From contig DAOUXE010000113.1 in assembly GCA_030666765.1 (NCBI GenBank), forward strand, positions 1-5,314: a stretch of 5,314 nt of DNA, read 5' to 3'. Made by a program: the position numbers and the translations under genes. Position 1 is the stretch's first letter; each line of letters opens with the position of its first letter. This document shows positions 1-5,033 of the stretch, one piece after another. This stretch comes from Methanosarcinales archaeon. GTDB lineage: Archaea; Halobacteriota; Methanosarcinia; Methanosarcinales; Methanogasteraceae. The notes below the pieces were generated by a model. It was not told the origin of the DNA. It saw only the letters and a program-made list of their open reading frames with translations, and did no database searches.

Positions 1-45
1 ATATTAAGGTGATGCGATTCAAGCGTGCAACAAAGAGGTGAGTGG

Positions 46-75
46 TGCAGGGGATATGGTTAATAAGCCCCTGCA
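46..75 (+). promoter_or_regulatory. Stem-loop in the leader upstream of rpl24
   Basis: Positions 46-53 (TGCAGGGG) are perfectly complementary to 68-75 (CCCCTGCA), giving an 8-bp GC-rich stem with a 14-base AT-rich loop. No run of T follows, so it does not look like a simple oligo-T terminator. It could close an upstream transcript, be part of an mRNA leader of the ribosomal operon, or be incidental. No coding sequence I can recognise crosses it. A short frame ending at the TGA at 39-41 could be the tail of an upstream gene, but its last residues (KVMRFKRATKR) do not resemble the C-terminus of ribosomal protein uL14, which normally precedes rpl24. Confidence 0.45.
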
Positions 76-89
76 AAGAATCAAGAAAG

Positions 90-98
90 ATAGATATA
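90..98 (+). promoter_or_regulatory. Possible TATA box for the rpl24 operon
   Basis: The stretch ATAGATATA is the most TATA-like sequence upstream of rpl24, preceded by a purine-rich AAGAAAG that could serve as a BRE. An archaeal transcript would start about 25 bases downstream, near 117-125, which would make the rpl24 message leaderless or nearly so. This fits the absence of a strong Shine-Dalgarno sequence before rpl24. It is a weak match and only an inference. Confidence 0.25.
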
Positions 99-122
99 CC
101 ATAACGACAAAGTGTAATGATC

Positions 123-479
123 ATGATATCGAAACAACCAAGAAAGCAGAGAAAAGCGCAGCATCAAGCGCCTCTGCATAAAAGACAGAAGTTTATGGGT
201 GCTCACTTAAGCGAATCGCTGCGGGAGAAGTACGGACGAAGAACGTTTGGCGTCCGGTCCGGAGATACCGTAAAAATTATGCGCGGCGAGTATGCTGGTA
301 CAGAAGGCAAAGTAGAACAGGCCAATCTGAAGAAGGGTACACTCGCGATCGATGGCGCAACGTTATTCAGGGCGGATGGGGAAGAGGTTCCAAGACCAAT
401 ATATCCGTCGAATGTGATGATAACCAAACTGGAGCTTGATGATGAAATTAGAGAACAGTTACTTGGCATGGGTGATTGA
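123..479 (+). CDS. rpl24: Ribosomal protein uL24 (L24, archaeal/eukaryotic L26 type)
   Basis: Large-subunit protein that binds 23S rRNA early in 50S assembly. The product is 118 residues, the usual archaeal length. It begins with the family hallmark M-[IV][10 protein letters not shown], followed by a conserved [13 protein letters not shown] segment and a KOW motif at about residues 44-78 ([19 protein letters not shown]). The ATG at 123 is preferred because it yields the family N-terminus; an in-frame ATG at 117 would add only Met-Ile and cannot be excluded. Neither start has a strong Shine-Dalgarno sequence, unlike the downstream genes, which suggests a leaderless or weakly led message. It is the first gene of the run, and its TGA abuts the GTG of rps4e with no spacer. 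uL14 would be expected upstream but is not visible in the 122 bases available. Confidence 0.95.
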   Translation: MISKQPRKQRKAQHQAPLHKRQKFMGAHLSESLREKYGRRTFGVRSGDTVKIMRGEYAGTEGKVEQANLKKGTLAIDGATLFRADGEEVPRPIYPSNVMITKLELDDEIREQLLGMGD

Positions 480-1196
480 GTGAGCAGACATCAGAAAAGA
501 CTTTCAATGCCGAAAACCTGGAATATACAGAGGAAGACACATAAGTGGGCTGTTAAAGCTTCACCAGGTCCACATTCCAGGTTAAAAAGCATCCCTCTGT
601 TATTGGTCCTACGGGACGTAATGAAACTCGCAAATTCGAGTAGAGAGGCTAAGAAAATCCTGCATGACGGCAATATATCGGTGGATGGCATCGTCCGACG
701 GGATTACAAGTTCCCGGTAGGGGTTTTCGATGTTATATCCATACCGAAGATCGATCTGTCGTACAGGGTGTTTCTGGATGAGAAACAAAGACTTAGCCTG
801 ATGAAAATCGGCGATCCAGAGGTTAAATTGTGCAAAATTACCGATAAAACAATTGTTAAGGGTGGAAATACACAGTTGAACCTTCATGATGGTTCAAATG
901 TTGTTTCTGACGAGTATTCGTGTCATCCTTCTGATTCAGTCATCCTCACACTTCCTGAGCGGAAGGTTGTAAAGCACCTCGCATACAAACCTGGCAGCCT
1001 TGCCCTCGTCATCGGTGGCGCTCATTCAGGAGAACTCGCGACGATAGAGGGTGTAAGAAAGACGCAGAGTGCAATGCCAAACATGACATCCTTACATAGT
1101 AGTTATGATTTCGAGACGATTGAGGATTATGTATTTGTGGTCGGAAAAGGCACGCCTGAGATCGAGACGGCGAACGGCGGTGATGTAGTTGACTGA
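480..1196 (+). CDS. rps4e: Ribosomal protein eS4 (S4e)
   Basis: Small-subunit protein found only in archaea and eukaryotes. The 238-residue product starts with the conserved MSRHQKRLSMPKTW block and the KASPGPHS motif at residues 27-33. An S4-type RNA-binding domain lies at about 41-87 and a KOW motif at about 171-190 (PGSLALVIGGAHSGELATIE). The start is GTG, immediately after the rpl24 stop; GGTGAT at 471-476, inside the rpl24 end, is a good Shine-Dalgarno sequence 3 bases upstream. Length and domain order match archaeal S4e. The 3' end overlaps the proposed rpl5 start by 8 bases, consistent with translational coupling. Confidence 0.96.
   Translation: MSRHQKRLSMPKTWNIQRKTHKWAVKASPGPHSRLKSIPLLLVLRDVMKLANSSREAKKILHDGNISVDGIVRRDYKFPVGVFDVISIPKIDLSYRVFLDEKQRLSLMKIGDPEVKLCKITDKTIVKGGNTQLNLHDGSNVVSDEYSCHPSDSVILTLPERKVVKHLAYKPGSLALVIGGAHSGELATIEGVRKTQSAMPNMTSLHSSYDFETIEDYVFVVGKGTPEIETANGGDVVD
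1179..1184 (+). promoter_or_regulatory. Shine-Dalgarno sequence deciding the TTG start of rpl5
   Basis: GGTGAT, complementary to the archaeal 16S 3' end, sits 4 bases before a TTG at 1189. The next in-frame ATG at 1201 has no comparable sequence at a useful distance. This favours TTG as the rpl5 start. Confidence 0.6.
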
Positions 1197-1701
1197 ACCG
1201 ATGCGCGCAATCGAGGTCGATAAGGTGACCGTGCATATCGGAGTGGGTGAGAGCGGAGAGCGTCTCGTCAATGCCGAGAATATCCTTGAAGCGATCACCG
1301 ATCAGAAGTGCGTGAGAACGCTCTCGAAATCCCGCATCCCCGCGTTTGGGATCAAGATGGGGGAGCCGATTGGTTGCAAGGTCACACTCAGGAAGGACAA
1401 GGCATACAAGTTCATAGATACTGCGCTTGCTATAATCGACCGTAAACTATATGCATCACAGTTCGATGAGACTGGCAATGTATCCTTTGGGATCGAGGAA
1501 CACACCGACTTCCCGGATATGGCTTATGATCCGAATATCGGGATTTTTGGAATGGATGTCTCTTTAAGTTTGAAGCGACCCGGATACCGGGTCAGCAGGC
1601 GCCGCATCCAGCAGAATAAGACCTCGCACAAACATCGGTTGGTTGCTGAGGATGTGCGGTCATGGATGCAGGATCGCTACCGGATAGAGGTGATGGAATG
1701 A
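1189..1701 (+). CDS. rpl5: Ribosomal protein uL5 (L5)
   Basis: Large-subunit protein that binds 5S rRNA and forms part of the central protuberance, contacting the small subunit. With the TTG start the product is 170 residues and begins [13 protein letters not shown], which matches the archaeal pattern M-[ST]-x-PMR. The conserved core [12 protein letters not shown] (about 15-26) is followed by the L5 signature around [15 protein letters not shown] (54-68) and the typical C-terminal [12 protein letters not shown] region (about 129-140). An ATG at 1201 would give a 166-residue product without the conserved N-terminal few residues and without a Shine-Dalgarno sequence. The gene overlaps rps4e by 8 bases and rps14 by 4 bases. 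Confidence 0.95.
   Translation: MTEPMRAIEVDKVTVHIGVGESGERLVNAENILEAITDQKCVRTLSKSRIPAFGIKMGEPIGCKVTLRKDKAYKFIDTALAIIDRKLYASQFDETGNVSFGIEEHTDFPDMAYDPNIGIFGMDVSLSLKRPGYRVSRRRIQQNKTSHKHRLVAEDVRSWMQDRYRIEVME
1687..1694 (+). promoter_or_regulatory. Strong Shine-Dalgarno sequence for rps14
   Basis: GAGGTGAT is an 8-base match to the anti-Shine-Dalgarno of archaeal 16S rRNA and lies 3 bases before the ATG at 1698, within the end of rpl5. It rules out longer upstream readings of the rps14 frame. Confidence 0.7.
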
Positions 1702-1847
1702 GTGAAGATATTCAGATTGGAAAGGGTGCAAACGTCTGCAAACGATGCGGCAGGAAACAGGGGCTGGTTCGGAGATACCGTATATACCTCTGCCGTCAGT
1801 GTTTCAGGGAGATTGCGAAAGACATGGGTTTTGAAAAATATACATGA
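1698..1847 (+). CDS. rps14: Ribosomal protein uS14, zinc-binding form (S14/S29)
   Basis: Small-subunit head protein that binds 16S rRNA. The 49-residue product is the short zinc-ribbon type: Cys14-x2-Cys17 and Cys32-x2-Cys35 (VCKRCGR and YLCRQCF) would hold one zinc ion. The C-terminal [13 protein letters not shown] is characteristic of the archaeal protein. The ATG at 1698 is chosen because of the ideal Shine-Dalgarno sequence just before it and because it overlaps the rpl5 stop as ATGA; an upstream in-frame ATG at 1662 lies well inside rpl5 and is not credible. The gene lies 10 bases before rps8. Confidence 0.95.
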   Translation: MSEDIQIGKGANVCKRCGRKQGLVRRYRIYLCRQCFREIAKDMGFEKYT

Positions 1848-1857
1848 GGAGATTATA

Positions 1858-2250
1858 ATGGTACTACTTGACCCACTTGCTGATGCGCTCTCAACCATCA
1901 GGAATGCAGAAAGGACCGGAAAGCAGGAGTGTATCATACGCCCCGCTTCAAAACTCATCGGTAATGTGCTCTCTGTGATGCAAAGCCAAGGCTACATCAG
2001 CGAATATGAGTTCATTGAGGATGGAAAGGCAGGTATCTTTAAGGTGAGTCTGCACGGAAGGATTAACGACTGTAAGGTCGTAAAGCCGAGATTCTCTACC
2101 CAACTTGCCGATCTTGAGAAATGGGAGAAACGGTTCCTGCCTGCAAGAAACTTCGGCGCTCTGGTATTGACGACGCCTCATGGTGTACTATCACACTACG
2201 AGGCACGAGAGAAGAAAATCGGAGGACAACTCCTCGCTTACGTGTATTAG
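1858..2250 (+). CDS. rps8: Ribosomal protein uS8 (S8, archaeal/eukaryotic S15a type)
   Basis: Small-subunit protein that binds helix 21 of 16S rRNA. The product is 130 residues, the normal archaeal size, starting [18 protein letters not shown] and ending with the S8 signature [19 protein letters not shown] before QLLAYVY. The ATG at 1858 is preceded at 1846-1851 by GAGGAG, and the open frame upstream of it overlaps rps14 and is not coding. It is separated by 15 bases from rpl6. In bacteria and archaea S8 often represses its own cluster by binding its mRNA; no such site was identified here. Confidence 0.96.
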   Translation: MVLLDPLADALSTIRNAERTGKQECIIRPASKLIGNVLSVMQSQGYISEYEFIEDGKAGIFKVSLHGRINDCKVVKPRFSTQLADLEKWEKRFLPARNFGALVLTTPHGVLSHYEAREKKIGGQLLAYVY

Positions 2251-2265
2251 CGTATCAGGTGGAAA

Positions 2266-2811
2266 ATGGCAAAAGAGATCAAAAAAACGGTTGCGATACC
2301 GGACGACGTGGCTGTTTCGATCGATGGAAGAATGGTTACGGTGTCAGGTCCGAAGGGCGAGATGTCCCGTGAACTGTGGTATCCACACATCACGATCCGG
2401 CAGATCGAAGGTGTGATAAGCGTGGATGTCGATGCTGCGATGATACGGAAGAAGCAAAAAGCAATGGTCGGTACGCTTGCGTCCCACATCAAGAATATGA
2501 TTGATGGGGTCATGCACGGATACAGATACCGGATGAAACTGGTGTATTCTCATTTTCCGGTCCAATTACGTATCGACGGTGGCAAATTCATAATAGGCAA
2601 CTTTCTTGGCGAGAAGAAAGATCGGGTGGCCCAGATACTGGGTGGGTCTGATGTAGAGGTAAACGGCGATGAGGTAATCGTCACCGGTATCAACAAGGAG
2701 TCGGTCGGGCAGACCGCGGCGAACATCGAGCAGGCAACGAAGATCAAGGCACGCGATCCAAGGGTATTTCAGGATGGGATATACGTGATCGGAAAAGAGA
2801 TGATGTCGTAG
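2266..2811 (+). CDS. rpl6: Ribosomal protein uL6 (L6, archaeal/eukaryotic L9 type)
   Basis: Large-subunit protein near the factor-binding site and sarcin-ricin loop. The product is 181 residues with the two repeated L6 domains: the first at about 8-83, with SIDGRMVTVSGPKGEMSRE, and the second at about 90-170. The C-terminal signature GQTAANIEQATKIKARD followed by RVFQDGIYVIGK is diagnostic of the archaeal/eukaryotic form. The start ATG is preceded by AGGTGG at 2257-2262. The next gene begins 10 bases downstream, and the stop codon itself overlaps that gene's Shine-Dalgarno sequence. Confidence 0.96.
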   Translation: MAKEIKKTVAIPDDVAVSIDGRMVTVSGPKGEMSRELWYPHITIRQIEGVISVDVDAAMIRKKQKAMVGTLASHIKNMIDGVMHGYRYRMKLVYSHFPVQLRIDGGKFIIGNFLGEKKDRVAQILGGSDVEVNGDEVIVTGINKESVGQTAANIEQATKIKARDPRVFQDGIYVIGKEMMS

Positions 2812-2821
2812 GTGATAATTT

Positions 2822-3265
2822 ATGGATTCGGAAACCAAGCGATTATTAAATACCAGAAAACAGCAGAAGAGCAAGAAGCCCATATTCAAGCGTACCGACT
2901 CTCATAAGAAGAAAAAACTGGACGATAACTGGCGGCGCCCGAGAGGGCTGCAGGGCAAGCTTAGAAAGAGGATCGCAGCAAAAGGTGCGATTGTACAGGT
3001 TGGATACGGCAGCCCAAAGGCAGTCAGGGGACTACACCCGTCTGGTTTTGAAGAGGTGCTGGTGCGAAATATGGCTGATCTACAGCCGATCGACCCCTTG
3101 TATCAGGCTGCACGGATCGCACGTACAGTCGGTGTCAGAAAACGGCGGACGATCGAGGAGCTAGCAAAGAGCCGCGAGATAAAAATCTTAAACCCACTTC
3201 CTGAGGAAATGATGGAGGAAGTAGAAAGGGTAGAAGATGTAGAAACAGAAGAGGAGGCGGTGTAA
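2822..3265 (+). CDS. rpl32e: Ribosomal protein eL32 (L32e)
   Basis: Archaeal/eukaryotic large-subunit protein. The 147-residue product has a very basic N-terminal part (about 6-56, rich in Lys and Arg, with FKRTDSHKKKKLDDNWRRPR) and the conserved L32e core QVGYGSPKAVRGLHPSGFEE (about 59-78). The last 20 residues or so (128-147) form a strongly acidic Glu-rich tail that is not part of the conserved fold. The start is preceded by AGGTGAT at 2810-2816. The stop codon is immediately followed by the rpl19e ATG; the purine-rich DNA encoding the acidic tail also provides GAGGAGG, the ribosome-binding sequence of rpl19e. Confidence 0.95.
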   Translation: MDSETKRLLNTRKQQKSKKPIFKRTDSHKKKKLDDNWRRPRGLQGKLRKRIAAKGAIVQVGYGSPKAVRGLHPSGFEEVLVRNMADLQPIDPLYQAARIARTVGVRKRRTIEELAKSREIKILNPLPEEMMEEVERVEDVETEEEAV

Positions 3266-3724
3266 ATGGCTGATCGTTACAATTTATCGAATCAACGGCG
3301 TATTGCTGCAAATGTGCTTAAAATAGGAATTAACAGAATCTGGCTCGATCCCAAGGAGAAGGAGGGCATCGCTAATGCAACCACGCGGAATGATATTAGG
3401 GATCTGCTCGAGTCCGGGGCGATTCAGCCAAAACCGAAGAAAGGTGTCAGCCGCGCACGTGCACGGCAGAGGGATATGAAACGGAAATACGGGCACGGGG
3501 CTGGACACGGTTCACGGAAAGGGCGGAAGGGCGCGAGGACTCCCGGAAAGCGGGAATGGATCACCAAGATCCGTGCGCTACGCAGCCGTCTCAAGGAACT
3601 GCGTGCTGATGGTACGCTCCCTCCGAATGTTTACTGCAAGGTGTACCGGAAGGCGAAAGGCGGCGAGTACAAGAGCGTGGCGCACATGAACGCATATCTT
3701 ATGGCACAGGGACATCTCAAATGA
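3266..3724 (+). CDS. rpl19e: Ribosomal protein eL19 (L19e)
   Basis: Archaeal/eukaryotic large-subunit protein that forms an intersubunit bridge. The 152-residue product has the conserved N-terminal domain ([15 protein letters not shown], then NRIWLDP at 23-29), a long basic linker at about 57-97 rich in Lys, Arg and Gly, and a C-terminal helix ending [17 protein letters not shown]. The length is as expected. GAGGAGG and GGTG within the end of rpl32e serve as the ribosome-binding site. Its stop overlaps the rpoD ATG as ATGA; in most euryarchaea rpl18 would occupy this position, so the downstream neighbour is unusual. Confidence 0.95.
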   Translation: MADRYNLSNQRRIAANVLKIGINRIWLDPKEKEGIANATTRNDIRDLLESGAIQPKPKKGVSRARARQRDMKRKYGHGAGHGSRKGRKGARTPGKREWITKIRALRSRLKELRADGTLPPNVYCKVYRKAKGGEYKSVAHMNAYLMAQGHLK

Positions 3725-4512
3725 ATGTAGAGATCGTTGAACTGGATGACCGCAAAGCAAAGTTCGTGCTTTCCGGTGCGACTCATGCATTTGCAAACAG
3801 TCTGAGGCGCGGCATGCTCGCAGAGATCCCGACGCTTGCAATCGACTATGTGAACATCTATAACAACACGTCTGTGCTCTTCGATGAACAACTCGCACTC
3901 CGTCTTGGATTGATTCCGCTCAAAACTGACCTTGATTCATATGTGCTCCCCTCTGACTGCGGATGCGGCGGAGAAGGATGTCCTCAGTGTCAAGTTTCGC
4001 TTACGCTGTCTGTAGAAGGTCCAAAGATGGCGTATTCCACAGAAATGGTCTCTGCCGACCCAGCAGTCACACCGGCAGATGCGGTGCCGATCATCAAACT
4101 GGCAGAAGGGCAGAAGATATCGCTCGAAGCAGTTGCGCGGCTCGGTACAGGACACGACCATGCGAAATGGCAGGCAGGGGTTGCGTGCGGATACAAGAAC
4201 ATGCCGCACATCACCGTATTAGAAGAGTGTGACGCCTGCGGGATGTGCGTGGACGCATGTCCGCGCGGCGTGCTTGTGATCACGGATAATGTCGCGAAAG
4301 CGGTCGATGAACGCGCATGTTCGCTCTGCAGATTATGCGAGAGCGTCTGCGAACTCAACTGGATCAAGGTTGATACCTATCCGGACTCGGTCATATTTAC
4401 AGCTGAGAGTGATGGTTCGATGCCGATCACCGAACTGATTATAAGGTCTGCTGATAACATCAAAGAGAGGGCAACGGCACTGGATGAATACCTCGGCATC
4501 ATCGATGCCTGA
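3721..4512 (+). CDS. rpoD: DNA-directed RNA polymerase subunit D (Rpo3) with two iron-sulfur motifs
   Basis: Counterpart of bacterial alpha and eukaryotic Rpb3/AC40; it pairs with subunit L to form the platform on which RNA polymerase assembles. The 263-residue product has the alpha-like dimerisation segment near the N-terminus ([20 protein letters not shown], 18-37, then [13 protein letters not shown]). Domain 2 contains a Cys group (C80, C82, C87, C90). Domain 3 is ferredoxin-like, with C170-x2-C173-x2-C176-x3-C180-P and C200-x2-C203-x2-C206-x3-C210, enough for two [4Fe-4S] clusters as known in methanogen RpoD. The start overlaps the rpl19e stop (ATGA), with a modest AGGGA at 3708-3712. It is intact, but the gene is out of its usual context after rps11. 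This is archaeal rpoD and has nothing to do with bacterial sigma-70. Confidence 0.96.
   Translation: MNVEIVELDDRKAKFVLSGATHAFANSLRRGMLAEIPTLAIDYVNIYNNTSVLFDEQLALRLGLIPLKTDLDSYVLPSDCGCGGEGCPQCQVSLTLSVEGPKMAYSTEMVSADPAVTPADAVPIIKLAEGQKISLEAVARLGTGHDHAKWQAGVACGYKNMPHITVLEECDACGMCVDACPRGVLVITDNVAKAVDERACSLCRLCESVCELNWIKVDTYPDSVIFTAESDGSMPITELIIRSADNIKERATALDEYLGIIDA
4495..4509 (+). repeat. Small hairpin at the end of rpoD
   Basis: GGCATC at 4495-4500 and GATGCC at 4504-4509 can pair in a 6-bp stem with a 3-base loop, ending just before the rpoD TGA. It lies 13 bases before the tRNA and could help processing between mRNA and tRNA, but such a short palindrome may be chance within coding sequence. 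Confidence 0.25.
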
Positions 4513-4522
4513 TCCATAATGT

Positions 4523-4607
4523 GCGGGGGTTGCCCAGCCAGGTCAAAGGCGCTAGGTTGAGGGCCTAGTCTCGCAGGAGTCCGTGGGTTCGAATCCCACC
4601 CCCCGCA
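4523..4607 (+). tRNA. tRNA-Leu (anticodon GAG)
   Basis: A complete class II tRNA. The acceptor stem is GCGGGGG (4523-4529) with CCCCCGC (4600-4606), discriminator A at 4607, and no encoded CCA. The D stem is GCC/GGC. The anticodon stem is CTAGG/CCTAG with loop TTGAGGG, giving anticodon GAG at 4559-4561, which reads CUC and CUU codons. A long variable arm (4569-4582) is as expected for leucine, and the T stem-loop is GTGGG-TTCGAAT-CCCAC. It lies 10 bases after the rpoD stop with no obvious promoter of its own, so it is probably cut from the operon transcript. A tRNA-Leu next to rpoD is a known archaeal arrangement, where it normally precedes rpl18e. Confidence 0.96.
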
Positions 4608-4618
4608 TTATTTAAGTA

Positions 4619-4623
4619 TTTTT
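4619..4623 (+). terminator. Short oligo-T terminator after tRNA-Leu
   Basis: A run of five T residues 11 bases after the tRNA, in AT-rich sequence (TATTTAAGTATTTTTG), is typical of archaeal intrinsic termination and would end the operon-tRNA transcript. The same AT-rich stretch (TTTAAGTA, 4611-4618) also resembles a TATA box, so its role is ambiguous. Confidence 0.45.
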
Positions 4624-4645
4624 GTAACTACTCAAGTACCCAAAA

Positions 4646-4689
4646 CCACTGTCAGGGACTTCACTATACAGGGACGGTCCTGGACGTGG
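4646..4689. repeat. Imperfect inverted repeat 1 in the tRNA-IS spacer
   Basis: CCAC (4646-4649) pairs with GTGG (4686-4689). Inside, after a 2x2 internal loop, TCAGG (4652-4656, first pair T-G) pairs with CCTGG (4679-4683), and AC (4658-4659) pairs with GT (4677-4678) across one bulged G, leaving a 17-base loop. The heptamer CAGGGAC also occurs twice, at 4653-4659 and 4669-4675. No reading frame of note covers it. Confidence 0.4.
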
Positions 4690-4719
4690 GGGCTACTGTA
4701 ACCAAACCGGGAATTGTAC

Positions 4720-4749
4720 GTGTTTAGCTGAGGTGGAAAAGCTAAACGC
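4720..4749. repeat. Inverted repeat 2 in the tRNA-IS spacer
   Basis: GTTTAGCT (4722-4729) is perfectly complementary to AGCTAAAC (4740-4747); a T-G and a G-C pair extend the stem to 10 bp around a 10-base loop. It could be an RNA hairpin or a remnant of a mobile-element end. No gene covers it. Confidence 0.5.
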
Positions 4750-4759
4750 ATGCCTGGAA

Positions 4760-4799
4760 TTTAACCGCAGAGTACGCAAAGGATAAATAAACGGTTAAA
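4760..4799. repeat. Inverted repeat 3 in the tRNA-IS spacer
   Basis: TTTAACCG (4760-4767) is perfectly complementary to CGGTTAAA (4792-4799), separated by 24 bases that read CAGAGTACGCAAAGG and then become A-rich. The phrase ACCGCAGAGTACGC resembles a dispersed intergenic repeat phrase seen in many environmental genomes; that comparison is from memory and not verified. Confidence 0.4.
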
Positions 4800-4850
4800 C
4801 ACTTCTAGTGTCATGTCAACCTTGTAATATCACAAAAAATATAACACCTG

Positions 4851-4888
4851 TTCTTCATAATCAATCTGAGATGATTGAATATGAAGAA
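4851..4888 (+). promoter_or_regulatory. Long hairpin over the transposase start codon
   Basis: TTCTTCATA (4851-4859) pairs with TATGAAGAA (4880-4888); after one A-A mismatch, TCAATC (4861-4866) pairs with GATTGA (4873-4878) around a 6-base loop. That is 15 pairs out of 16, and the ATG at 4881 lies inside the stem. In RNA this would mask the start codon and the weak upstream ribosome-binding sequence, a plausible way of keeping transposase translation low. Confidence 0.55.
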
Positions 4889-5033
4889 ATACCTAGTGAC
4901 ACTTGCCAAAGAGGAGCGTGAAGCTCTTGACGCACTCACTTCCAAAGGTAAACATCAATCACAGAAAATCCTCAACGCTCTGATTCTACTCGGGTGCGAT
5001 GAGGGTGAGTATCAGATGAAACTATCTGAGTAG
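4881..5033 (+). pseudogene. Transposase N-terminal fragment, IS630 family
   Basis: A 50-codon frame encoding a product that begins MKKYLVTLAKEEREALDAL and continues through SKGKHQSQKILNALILLGCDEG. This is the typical first helical segment of IS630-type transposases, where MKKY-V-L---ER--L--L is followed by a helix ending in ARILL-AD-like residues. A full protein would be over 300 residues, with a helix-turn-helix next and a DDE catalytic domain; here the frame ends at TAG right after the GEYQ-like hinge, so neither is present and the fragment cannot transpose. Its last 22 bases overlap, tail to tail, the end of the minus-strand signal peptidase frame. An alternative ATG at 4871 is in another frame and gives only 16 codons. 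Confidence 0.6.

Larger units (their letters stand above)
4806..5033 (+). mobile_element. Truncated left end of an IS630-family insertion sequence
   Basis: The segment begins at a CTAG (4805-4808), the preferred target of IS630-type elements, where the TA is duplicated on insertion. It runs TAGTGTCATGTCAACC, which has the look of an IS terminal repeat, then about 74 bases to a transposase start. The transposase N-terminus is recognisable, but the frame stops after 50 codons and no matching right-hand inverted repeat is seen before the window ends. The right boundary is placed at the stop codon and is approximate. The element is therefore a remnant, cut off next to, or into, the 3' end of the signal peptidase gene. 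Confidence 0.55.

Noticed and set aside
56..181. Open frame from ATG 56 running into rpl24 in another frame
   Set aside because: Its composition is arbitrary and most of it overlaps the highly conserved N-terminal coding region of rpl24.
1702..1857. N-terminal extension of rps8 upstream of 1858
   Set aside because: It overlaps rps14 in another frame; the ATG at 1858 has a good Shine-Dalgarno sequence and gives the normal S8 start.
2121..2416. Overlapping plus-strand frames at the rps8-rpl6 border
   Set aside because: They read rps8 and rpl6 in other frames; the products are arginine- and tryptophan-rich, low-quality sequences with no family features.
203..3898. Many open frames of 65-125 codons on the minus strand across the ribosomal genes
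   Set aside because: They lie antisense to genes with clear family signatures, show no recognisable domains, and no ribosome-binding or gene-order logic supports them.
4220..4345. A ferredoxin gene or domain captured within rpoD
   Set aside because: Ferredoxin-like cysteine motifs are a normal part of domain 3 in many archaeal RpoD proteins, so no fusion event is needed.
4646..4800. CRISPR array or regular repeat-spacer units
   Set aside because: The repeats are inverted, differ from each other in sequence, and are not regularly spaced direct repeats.
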